This document shows positions 46,961-56,334 of a stretch of DNA of 64,000 nt, piece by piece. Position 1 is the stretch's first letter. Each line of letters opens with the position of its first letter. This stretch comes from Bifidobacterium margollesii. GTDB taxonomy: Bacteria; Actinomycetota; Actinomycetes; Actinomycetales; Bifidobacteriaceae. The notes below the pieces were generated by a model that did no database searches, was not told the DNA's origin, and was given only the letters and a program-made list of their open reading frames with translations. The translations under genes and the position numbers were made by a program. Location: NCBI RefSeq assembly GCF_002860355.1, contig NZ_NMWU01000005.1, positions 113,899 through 177,898 of the forward strand, read 5' to 3'.

Positions 46961-48325
46961 CTACGCGCGGGTTCGCCGGCGCGAGGCCAGCATCAGCAAC
47001 CGCCCGACGTTCTCAGCCGTGCGGGTGAGATTGGCCGATCCTTCGGCGAGCGCACGCTCAAGCGTGGTGGCGGCGGGAACGATGCCGAACACCGCGTCGA
47101 TCCCGAGATCGTACAGCCGATCGATGCCCTCGCCCACGTAGCCGGCCAGGGCGATCACCCCGATTCCGGGATTGCTTCGCCTCACGGCCCGTGCCACACC
47201 CATCGGGGTTTTGCCGTACTGCGTCTGGAAGTCGATGCCGCCTTCGCCGGTGAAACAGTAGTCGGCATTGCGGGCAAGGTCGGCCAGATGCACTGCGTTC
47301 GCCACGGTTTCGACCCCGGAACGCATGGTGGCGCCGGTGAAGGCGAGCAGCCCGGCGCCAAGACCTCCCGCGCCGCCTGCACCGGGCGTGTGGGCGACGT
47401 CGATGCCGAGCGTCTGGTTGATGATGGCGGCATAGTGGGCGAGATCGGCATCGAGTCGTTCGACCATCCGAGGCGTCGCGCCCTTCTGCGGGCCGAATAC
47501 GGCGGACGCTCCGTTCGGACCGACCAGCGGATTGGTGACGTCGGCTGCGACGATGATCGTCGTGTCGGCGATACGGGGATCGATGCCGGAAGCGTCGATG
47601 GTGGCGAGTCGCTCGAGACTGCCGCCGCCGCGAGGGATCGGATCACCATTCGCGTCGAGGAACCGTACGCCCAACGCTTCGGCCATGCCGGCGCCGCCAT
47701 CGTTGGTTGCGGAGCCACCGATGCCGATGATGATGGTTCTTGCGCCGTCGTCCAGTGCGGCGCGGATCAGCTGCCCGGTGCCGTAGGTGGTGGCGACCAG
47801 CGGGTTGCGGGTTTCCTCGTTGACGAACTGGATGCCGCTGGCCGCGGCCATTTCGATCACCGCGGTTGGGCCGGGGTTGGTTGGGACGATGGCGGTTGGG
47901 TCGGGGTTGGTTGGGACGATGGCGGTTGGGTCGGGGTTGGTTGGGGCGATGGCGGCGGTATCGGTACTGGCCGCTGCGTTGGCACTGGCGTCTGCGTTGG
48001 TACTGGCCGCTGCGTCGGGGACGGCCGCCATGCCGGGGTCGGCGCCACCGACGTGCGACTCAGGCGCGGAAGCAGACTCATTGCCAAGCAATCCGTATTC
48101 CGCGAAGACCGGACGCTGCAGCGGATCGAGCACCCGCGCCCGACGCACCTGTCCGCCGGTGGCGTCGATCAGCGACCGAACCGTGCCTTCGCCGCCGTCC
48201 GCCATCGGCACCATCACGTATTCGGCGTCGGGGAACACCCGGGAAAGTCCCGTACGAATGGCTTCAGCCGCCTGCTTCGCCGTCATGCACCCCTTGAACG
48301 AATCCGGTGCGATAACGAATTTCAT
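46961..48325 (-). CDS. Glycerate kinase (GarK/GlxK family) with tandem-repeat insertion
   Basis: 454 residues; typical members have about 380. N-terminus MKFVIAPDSFKGCMTAKQAAEAI, MADGGEGTVRSLIDATGG, GIGGSATNDGGAGMAEALG, DVTNPL and GAAGGLGAGLLAF are family motifs for ATP and glycerate binding. It phosphorylates D-glycerate to 2- or 3-phosphoglycerate. The additional length is a Thr/Asn/Ala/Pro stretch (about 85-160) that includes near-identical 10-residue repeats (PTNPDPTAIV, three). AAGGAGATCATC precedes the start. Cytoplasmic; no obvious operon partner. Confidence 0.9.
   Translation of the reverse strand: MKFVIAPDSFKGCMTAKQAAEAIRTGLSRVFPDAEYVMVPMADGGEGTVRSLIDATGGQVRRARVLDPLQRPVFAEYGLLGNESASAPESHVGGADPGMAAVPDAAASTNADASANAAASTDTAAIAPTNPDPTAIVPTNPDPTAIVPTNPGPTAVIEMAAASGIQFVNEETRNPLVATTYGTGQLIRAALDDGARTIIIGIGGSATNDGGAGMAEALGVRFLDANGDPIPRGGGSLERLATIDASGIDPRIADTTIIVAADVTNPLVGPNGASAVFGPQKGATPRMVERLDADLAHYAAIINQTLGIDVAHTPGAGGAGGLGAGLLAFTGATMRSGVETVANAVHLADLARNADYCFTGEGGIDFQTQYGKTPMGVARAVRRSNPGIGVIALAGYVGEGIDRLYDLGIDAVFGIVPAATTLERALAEGSANLTRTAENVGRLLMLASRRRTRA
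47868..47955 (+). repeat. 30-base G-rich tandem repeat inside the glycerate kinase gene
   Basis: About three copies of a 30-base unit rich in GGTTGGG and CGGGG on the plus strand, encoding 10-residue repeats on the minus strand. Several GGG runs close together could form a G-quadruplex on the non-coding strand. Confidence 0.75.
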
Positions 48326-48480
48326 GATGATCTCCTTCGATTACACGGTACGTCTGCCTGCACGAGCCTGCCTACACGATATACGTGTGCGGTCTCTCGA
48401 TGCCTGCAATCAGGCGATCGATAGCGTGGAGCCAACACACTCGCATTCTTCATATCCGACCGCCACGCGCATTTCCAAAG

Positions 48481-48529
48481 TTATCCACAATATCCTCGCC
48501 GGATTCCGAATCCATCCCGGTTATCCACA
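48481..48529. other. Two perfect DnaA-box sequences 40 bases apart
   Basis: TTATCCACA occurs at 48481-48489 and again at 48521-48529, same orientation, exactly 40 bases apart. They lie in the upstream region of the DUF559-like gene and the glycerate kinase. No origin genes are nearby, so this is not oriC; it could be a DnaA-binding or titration site, or chance. Confidence 0.55.
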
Positions 48530-48580
48530 TTGTTCACGGACCGGTGGCGGAATTCGGCCAATCACTATACGTTCGCGATT

Positions 48581-49588
48581 ATGAACAGTTATCAGCAGCA
48601 ACGTCCACCCTCGTCCAACAGCAAAACCGTGGCACGCAATTATCTCGCCCGTTCACTCGTTCGCCGTCAAACCGCGGAACTCCAACGGTGTTGCGATCAT
48701 ATCCGACGCAGCATCGTTCATCATGACATGGTCTACACCGGTTTGACGGCGCTCGCGCTCTGCCGCATCGAACTCCCCTGGTGCCCGGCAATACGCAGCG
48801 ACACCGTTCATGTTCTCTACGATGACCGAGGCCAGCGTCCAACACGTAACGGCACGCAATATCTTCCATGGCATTGCAACGGCATACGACAAGGACAGCT
48901 CAGCGATATCCGATATACCTACGGCGATACGACCATCATCTGCACGCACCCGCTGCTGACCTGGGCCATACTGTCACGGCATCTCAGCCAAACGGAAACG
49001 ATCGTATTGCTTGACTCCCTGATACGTGGAACAGCATGCCGACTGCCCGTTACCGTTCGCGACGCCACCGCATTGATCAGCCAGACGCCCGCCTTCGCGG
49101 GACGGCAGCGATGCCTTGCAGCTCTGCCGTTTCTCGACACCGTCAGCGATTCTCCGATGGAGGCTCGCGCACTGCTGGCGATACTGCGTTATGGACTTGG
49201 CAAACCTCAATTGCAGTGGCGAATCTACATCCCCGAACTCGATTGGACGGCCACCGTCGATATGGCGTACCCCGAACAGCGCGTGATCATCGAATACGAC
49301 GGCGATGCGCATCGCGTCGACAAGCGGCAATATCGCTGGGATGAGCGCAAGCGGCAAGCATTACGCGCGATGGGATTCATCGTGATCGTCGTGTTCGCCG
49401 ACGATGTATTGACCGCCGAGGGGAGAACCGCATTTGCGAAGAAAGTCGCCAGCGCGTTAGGCACCACGATATCGGGCAGGCCACTGCCTCAATACCGCGT
49501 ATTGCTTGACGATGACCGTCGTGAGATGCATCGGGATCGGCAACGGCGATATCGACTACGGCAGCGAGCGCAGGGAAGGAACGTGTGA
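48581..49588 (+). CDS. DUF559/Vsr-like nuclease-fold protein
   Basis: 335 residues from ATG 48581; the ribosome-binding site is weak. N-terminal ~200 residues: a helical section with TGLTALALCRIELPW and THPLLTWAILSRHL, seen in actinobacterial proteins annotated as AbiEi-like or DUF559. C-terminal ~110 residues: PD-(D/E)XK-type core VIIEYDGDAHRVDKRQY, WDERKRQALRAMGFIVIVVF, like the Vsr/DUF559 endonuclease fold. Such proteins are common singletons in actinobacteria, with no proven role; a defence or DNA-repair function is only a guess. Next to it is an F2 repeat and the glycosyltransferase cassette. Confidence 0.7.
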   Translation: MNSYQQQRPPSSNSKTVARNYLARSLVRRQTAELQRCCDHIRRSIVHHDMVYTGLTALALCRIELPWCPAIRSDTVHVLYDDRGQRPTRNGTQYLPWHCNGIRQGQLSDIRYTYGDTTIICTHPLLTWAILSRHLSQTETIVLLDSLIRGTACRLPVTVRDATALISQTPAFAGRQRCLAALPFLDTVSDSPMEARALLAILRYGLGKPQLQWRIYIPELDWTATVDMAYPEQRVIIEYDGDAHRVDKRQYRWDERKRQALRAMGFIVIVVFADDVLTAEGRTAFAKKVASALGTTISGRPLPQYRVLLDDDRREMHRDRQRRYRLRQRAQGRNV

Positions 49589-49598
49589 ATGCGACGTG

Positions 49599-49969
49599 CG
49601 CGTCACACGGGCCGGGTCTTGTCACACGGGCCGGACGGACCATGTGACACACATACGGAACCATTGAAATACCAACGTTTCCACCACCCCGTCACGCGGG
49701 CCGGGCGGACCACGTGACGACAGCCGGCCCGCGTGACGGCATAACCCGGCCCACGTGACGGCCGATGGTTCACATGATGACAGGACGCCCACATCACGGA
49801 CTCCTCGCATTGTGGCGCGTAAAGGCCGACAGTCCGCATCACGACAAACCCACCGTACAACAAACAGGTCTAAACAGGTCTCACAACAAACAGGTCCCAC
49901 GGCGGACAGACCGCACAACAGAGCAACCTGGCAACAGGGCAACCCGCACAACGCAAAACCGCCGCCCCG
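49599..49969. repeat. Direct repeat, left copy (F2 unit plus half ilvC terminator)
   Basis: Closely matches 52601-52995. It contains F2 sequences (GTCACACGGGCCGG, GCGTGACGGC), then a diverging ACAACAAACAGG-rich stretch, and ends with AAAACCGCCGCCCCG, the left arm of the ilvC terminator, truncated one base before the stop codon of the membrane-protein gene. Confidence 0.8.
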
Positions 49970-49970
49970 T

Positions 49971-51374
49971 CTACAAAGCACCTTTCCAGTGAATGCCGCT
50001 CCACCCATAGCGCATAACAGCCGATTGGAAGAACCAGATATCCATGATCGCATACACGATCAAACCGACGATAACCGCCGCCATGATCGTTCTTGAGTCC
50101 AATCGGAACGCATCGACGAACCCGACGACCATCGCGATCACCAACGGAATAAGTAGATAAATGATGTACCGGCCCTGCGGCTGATAGTCGGTATGAACCG
50201 TATAGTACAGGAACAGCGCCAGCGTGATGGAGGAGGCGATGCCCCATCCGACCGCCATCATGCGGAATCCGGCGCTGCGCCACAGCCGGGGAAACTGTGC
50301 AAGCGCCAGAATCATCCCAACAACCACGCCGGCACGATATATCAGACTCAGTTTCAACGGCATGACCACCGACATGTATCCGAGTCTTCCAATAAAGGAG
50401 TCGACCGTCGATTCCACGAAATCCGTCTTCAGCAGCAAATCAAAGATTCCATGCCGATACGGATGCTGCAGCACAAGCCCTCCGCCATTCAGCCACGCCT
50501 CATAACGATTGTGGAACGTGGTCATACCGATCAAATCATCATACCGAACCAGATTCACCATAAACCACGGCAGGATCAACACCGCCGACAGCCCGGCTGC
50601 GGTACCGATGATCTTCGCCAAAGCCATGGCGTTCCCACGATTCTGCATACACACTGAAATCAGAAATATGATCACTGCCATGAGAATAAATCCGTAGGAG
50701 TTCCAGTATCCCAAGCCACACAGCACTATTCCGATCGCCAAAACCACTGCACTGCGAACTGTCCAACGGTTCTTCAAACCGGAGACCAGCGCATAGGTCA
50801 GCACCGCAACCCCCGACAGCGCCACGATATCGTTGTTCATGTAGGAGCTGAGAAAGGCAAATTGCGGCCAAAATCCAAGAAGCACCGTAGCGATGCAACG
50901 AATCAACACAATGTTATTACGCCGCGCATAGATAATGCCGATGGTCCTATTCAACGCAAATACGGCCAGCAGGCCGAAACACACGCTGGCGATGCGTCCA
51001 CTCATATAGACGATGCTCGCCGATGCTCCCAGTACTTTCGCCACGGCCATGAACGCGGCGCTGAAATACCCTCCAAGCATCTGCGGATAAAACGCATACG
51101 ACCAGTTGCCAAGATGATAGATGGCACAGTGATCATAGCCAGAAGGCAGAAGATTGCCGTTAATTATGCATCGGGGAATAAGGGACCGCATACCCTCGTC
51201 AGGTCCGCCGCCGGTCCCCGATTCCAGAACGAAAGCCCCGTAAAGGTAATACATCGCAAGCACGATGAACACCAACGGCTCGATGGCGGAGACCAATCGA
51301 TGGCGGATCGGAGCCGATGATCGTTCCGATCTCGATGAAGAAACGGCGCAGGCCGTGGTATCTGCATGTTTCAT
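49971..51374 (-). CDS. DUF2142-like polytopic membrane protein (glycosyltransferase-like)
   Basis: 467 residues with about 11-12 hydrophobic helices. After helix 1 the extracytoplasmic loop has FVLESGTGGGPDEGMRSLIPRC, resembling the PDE motif of DUF2142 proteins; a later NNDIVALSGVAVLTYALVSGL is also typical. Proteins of this kind resemble lipid-linked-sugar transferases and often sit beside a GT2 gene, as here: the GtrB-like gene starts upstream and ends 6 bases before this start. Together they probably transfer a sugar from undecaprenyl phosphate to a cell-surface polymer. The stop codon lies at the junction with the flanking direct repeat. Confidence 0.75.
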   Translation of the reverse strand: MKHADTTACAVSSSRSERSSAPIRHRLVSAIEPLVFIVLAMYYLYGAFVLESGTGGGPDEGMRSLIPRCIINGNLLPSGYDHCAIYHLGNWSYAFYPQMLGGYFSAAFMAVAKVLGASASIVYMSGRIASVCFGLLAVFALNRTIGIIYARRNNIVLIRCIATVLLGFWPQFAFLSSYMNNDIVALSGVAVLTYALVSGLKNRWTVRSAVVLAIGIVLCGLGYWNSYGFILMAVIIFLISVCMQNRGNAMALAKIIGTAAGLSAVLILPWFMVNLVRYDDLIGMTTFHNRYEAWLNGGGLVLQHPYRHGIFDLLLKTDFVESTVDSFIGRLGYMSVVMPLKLSLIYRAGVVVGMILALAQFPRLWRSAGFRMMAVGWGIASSITLALFLYYTVHTDYQPQGRYIIYLLIPLVIAMVVGFVDAFRLDSRTIMAAVIVGLIVYAIMDIWFFQSAVMRYGWSGIHWKGAL

Positions 51375-51380
51375 ATGAAT

Positions 51381-52385
51381 CTATTTACCGGCTCCGTTGT
51401 TGTCTTTGCTGTCTATGTTGCCCATGCTATCTATGCGACCATGCCGCTCCTGAACGAGATAGTTGGGCCGATTCTTCGTCTGCATGAAAATACGACCGAG
51501 ATATTCCCCGATGATGCCCAGACTCAGCAACTGCACCCCGCCGAGGAGCAGTATCACTACCATCATCGAAGCGTACCCGGGAACATCGATGCCCGTCGTC
51601 ACCGTTTTCACGAAAATCTCAATCGCATAGAACACGGCGACCAACGAAACCAGTGCACCGACCATCGTGGCCATCTTCAACGGCGCCGTGGTGAAACTGG
51701 TGATGCCGTCGACCGCCAGATGGACCAACTTCAGATAATTCCATTTCGTTGTTCCTGCAACGCGGGGGTCGCGATCATACAGGAACTCTATCTTCCTGAA
51801 TCCTATCCAGCTGAATAGCGCCTTCGAATTGCGCTCGGACTCGGTGATCCTCTTCAAAGCATCGACGCATTTGCGATCAAGCAGACGAAAATCTCCGGTA
51901 TCCTTCTGGATCTCGATTCCCGAAACCTTCTGCAACAACGCGTAATACCAGCGACTGGTGGCTCGTTTCAGCCAGCTCTCCCCCGCTCTGCTGCGCCGCC
52001 GCGCGTAGACATCGTCGTATCCGTTTCTCCACAGCTCCGCCATCTGAGGAATCAGTTCCGGAGGATCCTGCAAATCCGCGTCGATGATCACCAGACCATC
52101 GGTATCCACATTGTCGATACCGGCGAACATGGCCTTTTCCTTGCCGAAGTTACGCGACAAAAACAGGTATTCCACATAGCGATGTGTGGACGCGAAGTCC
52201 CGGATCAATTGTCTGGTATTGTCACGAGATCCATCGTCCACGAACATCAACGTATATCGGATGTCGAAAGACCCTTGGATAAGGGTGTCCATTCGATCGA
52301 ACAGCCGCGGCAGAGCCTCCTGCTCGTTATAGCAGGGAACAAGCACGGTGATCGATTGCCGTTGCCCAGAACTACTGCCGCTCAT
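51381..52385 (-). CDS. GT2 glycosyltransferase (GtrB/undecaprenyl-phosphate sugar transferase type)
   Basis: 334 residues. GT-A domain: TVLVPCYNEQEALPRLFDRMD at the start, VDDGSRDNT, LVIIDADLQDPPEL (DXD-type metal site), KRATSRWYYALLQ. Two C-terminal transmembrane helices (about 240-310) anchor it, as in GtrB and dolichol-phosphate-mannose-synthase-like enzymes. It would make undecaprenyl-phosphate sugar for the membrane protein encoded next. A GAGAAGAAG site precedes the start. The pair forms a two-gene cassette bracketed by a long direct repeat, consistent with recent acquisition. Confidence 0.9.
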   Translation of the reverse strand: MSGSSSGQRQSITVLVPCYNEQEALPRLFDRMDTLIQGSFDIRYTLMFVDDGSRDNTRQLIRDFASTHRYVEYLFLSRNFGKEKAMFAGIDNVDTDGLVIIDADLQDPPELIPQMAELWRNGYDDVYARRRSRAGESWLKRATSRWYYALLQKVSGIEIQKDTGDFRLLDRKCVDALKRITESERNSKALFSWIGFRKIEFLYDRDPRVAGTTKWNYLKLVHLAVDGITSFTTAPLKMATMVGALVSLVAVFYAIEIFVKTVTTGIDVPGYASMMVVILLLGGVQLLSLGIIGEYLGRIFMQTKNRPNYLVQERHGRIDSMGNIDSKDNNGAGK

Positions 52386-52600
52386 CGATGTCTTCTTCTC
52401 TTGACCGAACTCATCACAGCAAGGATACGCCTCTGCTCCATCAATAAAAAAAACATGGGGGCATTACACGTTAGCCTCGGCACAATCATCGGAGATTAGG
52501 GAATATAGGCAACGGACGCAAAAACAGCAAGCACTGCATACGTCCACGGCATACATGGTACGTATGGCGCACATGATAGCGCGTCACACGGGCCGGGTTT
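52386..52600. other. Upstream region of the glycosyltransferase pair
   Basis: Contains an eight-base A run (about 52446-52453) and AT-rich sequence likely to hold the cassette promoter on the minus strand. No gene seen. Confidence 0.45.
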
Positions 52601-52995
52601 GCGCGTCACACGGGCCGGGTCTTGTCACACGGGCCGGACGGACCATGTGACACACATACGGAACCATTGAAATACCAACGTTTCCACCACCCCGTCACGC
52701 GGGCCGGGCGGACCACGTGACGACAGCCGGCCCGCGTGACGGCATAACCCGGCCCACGTGACGGCCGATGGTTCACATAATGACATGATGCCCGCATCAC
52801 AAGCTCTACGCATTGTGGTGCGCAGGGGCCGACAGACCGCACAACGACAGACAACCCACACAACAGACAGATCTCACGACAGACAGACCGCATCACGGCC
52901 GCTACCCCATATCACGGCCGATATCCCGCCAACAGGACGAACATCGCGACAGACAGATCTCACGACAACCCGTACAACGTAAAACCGCCGCCCCG
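52601..52995. repeat. Direct repeat, right copy (F2 unit plus ilvC terminator arm)
   Basis: Matches 49599-49969. The first ~190 bases are almost identical, including the F2 centre ATTGAAATACCAACG. The second half has diverged and carries extra CACGACAGACAGATCTC-type repeats. It ends in the intact ilvC terminator at 52981-53018. Confidence 0.8.
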
Positions 52996-53018
52996 AACAT
53001 GCCGGAAGCGGCGGTTTT
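52981..53018. terminator. Terminator of the first ilvC gene
   Basis: AAAACCGCCGC (52981-52991) pairs with GCGGCGGTTTT (53008-53018), an 11-base perfect stem with U/A flanks on both strands. It lies 116 bases after the ilvC stop. Confidence 0.8.
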
Positions 53019-53028
53019 ACAATACGTA

Positions 53029-53134
53029 GGTCAGCAGCAAGTCACTAAACAGCGTTTCTGGGCAGCGATCGCTCACTGCACGGCATTTCCGGTCAGCAGC
53101 AAGTCACTGAACAGTATTTTCAGTCAGCGATCGC
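53029..53134. repeat. Tandem repeat after the first ilvC stop
   Basis: Two copies of a ~65-base unit (GGTCAGCAGCAAGTCACT... and AGCGATCGCTCACTG) run up to the ilvC stop codon. The sequence resembles that after the second ilvC (56300-56335). Confidence 0.65.
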
Positions 53135-54187
53135 TCACTGAACCTGGGCGCGGGCGATCTTGCCGGTGAAGGAGTTGGCCTCGTCGGCATCCTTCACGCC
53201 GTCCTTGTTCCAGGAGAACATGGCGCGCAGCTTCGGACCAACGGTCTCGATGCGCTCGTTGGAGTACTTCTCCTGAAGCTCCTTGAAGTGCGGAGCGCCA
53301 GCATCCTGATCGTCGATGAACTCCTTGGCGAAGGATCCATCCTGGATGCGACCCAGGTGGTACTCCATGCGCTTGCGGCAGTCCTCGTTGATCACGGTGT
53401 TGGTGTAGTCGCCGTACTGGGCGGTATCGGAGCAGGACCAACGGGCCTTGTTCAGACCACCCTCGTTCATCAGGTCGACGAGCATCTTCAGCTCGTGGCA
53501 CACCTCGAAGTAGGCGATCTCCGGCTGGTAACCGGCGTCGGTGAGCACCTCGAAGCCCATTTCGACGAGCTTGTTCACGCCGCCCATGAGCACGTTCTGC
53601 TCGCCGAACAGATCGGTCTCGGTCTCCTCCTTGAAGGTGGTCTTGATGGCGCCGGCGCGCAGAGCACCGAGGGCCTTGGCATAGGCGAGGGTCAGCGCCC
53701 AGCCGTCGCCGCGGGGATCCTGCTCGACGGCCACCACGACCGGGACGCCGCGGCCGGCGGCGTACTCACGACGCACGATGTGGCCCGGGCCCTTCGGGGC
53801 GACCATGAACACCGGGTGATCCTCGGTGGGCTTGATGTAGCCGTAGTGGATGTTGAAGCCGTGGGCGAAGGCGACGGCGGCACCCGGCTTGATGTTGGGC
53901 TCGATGTCGTTGGCCCAGATCGTACGCTGATACTGGTCGGGAGCGAGGATCATGATCACGTCGGCTTCGGCGGACGCCTCGGCCACGGACTTGACCTCAA
54001 GGCCCTGCTCCTTGGCGAACTGAACCGACTTGGAGGTCGGACGCAGGCCGACGACCACGTCGACGCCCGAGTCACGCAGGTTCAGCGCGTGGGCATGACC
54101 CTGGGAACCGTAGCCGATGATGGCAACCTTCTTGCCCTGCAGAACGGAGAGATCACCGTCGTTTTCATACCAGATCTGTGCAGCCAT
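53135..54187 (-). CDS. ilvC: Ketol-acid reductoisomerase, copy 1
   Basis: 350 residues from ATG 54187 (AAAGGAG upstream; the longer frame is spurious). Class I enzyme: Rossmann motif [26 protein letters not shown]-specific loop GLRPTSKS, catalytic Asp/Glu metal ligands in [26 protein letters not shown] and [16 protein letters not shown]. It converts acetolactate or acetohydroxybutyrate to the dihydroxy acids of valine, leucine and isoleucine synthesis, using NADPH and Mg2+. A second complete copy lies at 56335-57387. Confidence 0.96.
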   Translation of the reverse strand: MAAQIWYENDGDLSVLQGKKVAIIGYGSQGHAHALNLRDSGVDVVVGLRPTSKSVQFAKEQGLEVKSVAEASAEADVIMILAPDQYQRTIWANDIEPNIKPGAAVAFAHGFNIHYGYIKPTEDHPVFMVAPKGPGHIVRREYAAGRGVPVVVAVEQDPRGDGWALTLAYAKALGALRAGAIKTTFKEETETDLFGEQNVLMGGVNKLVEMGFEVLTDAGYQPEIAYFEVCHELKMLVDLMNEGGLNKARWSCSDTAQYGDYTNTVINEDCRKRMEYHLGRIQDGSFAKEFIDDQDAGAPHFKELQEKYSNERIETVGPKLRAMFSWNKDGVKDADEANSFTGKIARAQVQ

Positions 54188-54547
54188 TAAGCACTCCTTT
54201 AACTTGCGTACCGATACCGGTCGCCTGTCGGCGAATCGGCAACGGCACACGGTGTTGTGTGGTTGCGCATTATGCATTGCATTCGTTGTGTGTACGGCAC
54301 GCATGTTGCGCGTTTGGGAGTCCGAGCACCGGCCCGGACGTTCTCAAGCGTGGCGAGATTGTGTCCCGCAAACTGCCTGTGTCCCGCAAACTGCCAACCA
54401 TCCTACCGAGAATGTCGGGTACGTCACATCCGCGTCCACAACGTGGGCGTTTTCCTGAGCCCGCCGAGCTCAGGTTATCGAAGGAGATCGCAGGGAGCTC
54501 GCCGCACGAGGAAAACACAGCCCGGAAAACACAGTCCGCCCGAATAC
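54188..54547. other. Upstream region of ilvC copy 1
   Basis: No gene seen. A 16-base direct repeat TGTCCCGCAAACTGCC occurs twice in tandem at about 54361-54402. GAGCCCGCCGAGCTC near 54457-54471 is an imperfect dyad. The promoter is presumably here but was not resolved. Confidence 0.45.
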
Positions 54548-54550
54548 AGC

Positions 54551-54604
54551 CGCAAATAAAAAAAAACGTCGCCGCCCGACATGCAATGCACATCGGACGG
54601 CGAC
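54551..54604 (-). terminator. Terminator of the second ilvC transcript, now separated from the gene
   Basis: GTCGCCGCCCGA (54568-54579) pairs with TCGGACGGCGAC (54593-54604) with one bulge. On the minus strand the stem is followed by nine T, then ATTT. It lies just beyond the 101-base ilvC remnant, as expected if it once directly followed that gene. Confidence 0.75.
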
Positions 54605-54652
54605 ATTCGCCGTTTCAACAGATCATCGCGGCACTACGGTCACGATTGACAA

Positions 54653-54753
54653 TCACTGAACCTGGGTACGAGCGATCTTGCCGTTGAAGGACTCGGCCTC
54701 GTCCTGATCCTTGGCCGGGCCGTCGTTCCAGGAGAACATGGCGCGCAGCTTCG
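54653..54753 (-). pseudogene. Remnant of the 3' end of ilvC copy 2
   Basis: 101 bases match 56335-56435 with a single visible difference (GTCGTT against GTTGTT). They encode the last ~33 residues ending GKIARTQVQ and the stop. The match breaks off sharply after CAGCTTCG, where AT-rich ATPase-cassette sequence begins. Confidence 0.9.
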
Positions 54754-54901
54754 CATTTCACCTTCCTGATATTTTAAAAAAAGTCACTATGTGCATATTT
54801 TTCAAAATACAATCGTTGCGTATCTTCGGAGAGCCTGCGATTGACTATCTTCATGCTTTAGGAAAGTTGTCAAAACGTTTATTTCATAAAACAGTGAGGC
54901 G

Positions 54902-56155
54902 ATGATGGAACCATTACCACGTAGCACATACCTGCAACGCATCATTGAACGCAAGCATAATGGATTGGTCAAAGTCATCACCGGTATTCGCCGTTGCGGC
55001 AAGTCCTACCTTCTTTTCAATCTGTTCAGACAGCATTTGCGTGACTCAGGCGTTCCGGAGAACCATATTATTGCCATCGCGCTCGACGACCGAGCCAACA
55101 AAGCACTCCGCGACCCCGACGCCTGCTACCGATATGTTCGTAATCTCATTACCGACGACGGTCAATACTATGTATTGCTGGACGAAGTCCAGCTTATGGA
55201 CGAATTCGAAGACGTCCTAAACGGATTCCTTCACATGTCCAACGTCGACACGTATGTGACCGGCAGCAATTCACATTTCCTATCCACCGATATCATCACC
55301 GAATTCCGCGGAAGAGGCGATGAAATCCGCGTCCATCCCCTGAGCTTCACCGAATATTATGCGGCAGTCGGAGGAGACTGGACCGACGCGTGGAATGACT
55401 ACATGACGTTTGGCGGCCTGCCCCAGATCCTCATGCAACCGAACGAAGCCGCCAAAACCAACTATCTTGACCGACTGATTACCGAGATCTATCTTCGCGA
55501 CATCATTGACCATAACCGGATACGAAATGAGGCGGGGTTCAATGAGCTTGTGGATATTCTGGCCTCCGGCATTGGATCGCTAACCAATCCAACACGATTG
55601 GAGCACACCTTCACGAGCGCCGCCAAACTCAAGCTGTCACAGCCCACCATCGTAAAGTTCATCAGCTACCTTGAGGACGCCTTCCTTATCGAAAAGGCTC
55701 AGCGGTATGACATTAAGGGCCGCAGGCATATTGGTGCCTTATCGAAATACTATTTCGAGGACGTCGGACTAAGGAATGCGCGACTCAACTTCAGACAACA
55801 GGAGGAGACGCACATCATGGAAAATGTCATATATAACGAGCTGAGACTACGCGGATACTCCGTAGACGTGGGTATCGTAGATCTGCCGCGAACCTCCAAA
55901 GAGCACAGTCCTCGTCGTGTCGAAATCGATTTCGTTGCGAATCTCGGCAGCAATCGATATTACCTGCAGTCCGCCTTCGCGCTGCCAGATGCCGACAAGC
56001 GAGAACAGGAACTCCGTCCTCTGCTGAACATCGGTGATTCGTTCAGAAAAATCATTGTCACCGGAGGCAACACCAAGGTCAGCCATGACGAGAACGGCAT
56101 CACCACTATGGGACTCAAACAGTTTCTGCTTGACGATAATAGTTTGAATCTCTAG
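54902..56155 (+). CDS. AAA-type ATPase with DUF4143 domain
   Basis: 417 residues. Walker A GIRRCGKS (about 28-35), Walker B YVLLDEVQLMDEFED, then GSNSHFLSTDIITEFRGRGDEIRVHPLSFTEYY; this is the AAA_14 plus DUF4143 architecture. The C-terminal half ends in a nuclease-like YVEIDFVANLG / RRVEIDFV segment with a conserved Glu/Asp. Members are widespread, often horizontally transferred, and of unknown role. Base composition is visibly more AT-rich than the neighbours. It sits between the two ilvC genes, opposite in direction, next to an ilvC 3' remnant, and appears to be an insertion. Confidence 0.88.
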   Translation: MMEPLPRSTYLQRIIERKHNGLVKVITGIRRCGKSYLLFNLFRQHLRDSGVPENHIIAIALDDRANKALRDPDACYRYVRNLITDDGQYYVLLDEVQLMDEFEDVLNGFLHMSNVDTYVTGSNSHFLSTDIITEFRGRGDEIRVHPLSFTEYYAAVGGDWTDAWNDYMTFGGLPQILMQPNEAAKTNYLDRLITEIYLRDIIDHNRIRNEAGFNELVDILASGIGSLTNPTRLEHTFTSAAKLKLSQPTIVKFISYLEDAFLIEKAQRYDIKGRRHIGALSKYYFEDVGLRNARLNFRQQEETHIMENVIYNELRLRGYSVDVGIVDLPRTSKEHSPRRVEIDFVANLGSNRYYLQSAFALPDADKREQELRPLLNIGDSFRKIIVTGGNTKVSHDENGITTMGLKQFLLDDNSLNL

Positions 56156-56182
56156 AAGCCGCATCGCCTACAGAGACATGAT

Positions 56183-56226
56183 AAAACCGCCATTCCAAGC
56201 ACGAGTGTGCAAGAAATGGCGGTTTT
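56183..56226. terminator. Bidirectional terminator between the ATPase and ilvC copy 2
   Basis: AAAACCGCCATT (56183-56194) pairs perfectly with AATGGCGGTTTT (56215-56226). A and T runs on both sides suit termination in both directions between convergent genes. Confidence 0.85.
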
Positions 56227-56334
56227 GTCGACTAGGCGTCGCTCACACGGCCAGACTCAGGGCCGTGCCCAGATCATCGAACCGTTTTCCGGTCAGCGAT
56301 AAATCACTGAACCGTATTGCTGGTCAGTGACAAG

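Noticed and set aside
48481-48529. Chromosomal origin of replication
   Set aside because: Only two DnaA boxes, no AT-rich unwinding region and no dnaA, dnaN or rpmH nearby.
52606-52896. Cys-rich small open frames in the F2 repeats
   Set aside because: The same frame appears in both repeat copies because the DNA is duplicated; no ribosome-binding site or conserved domain.
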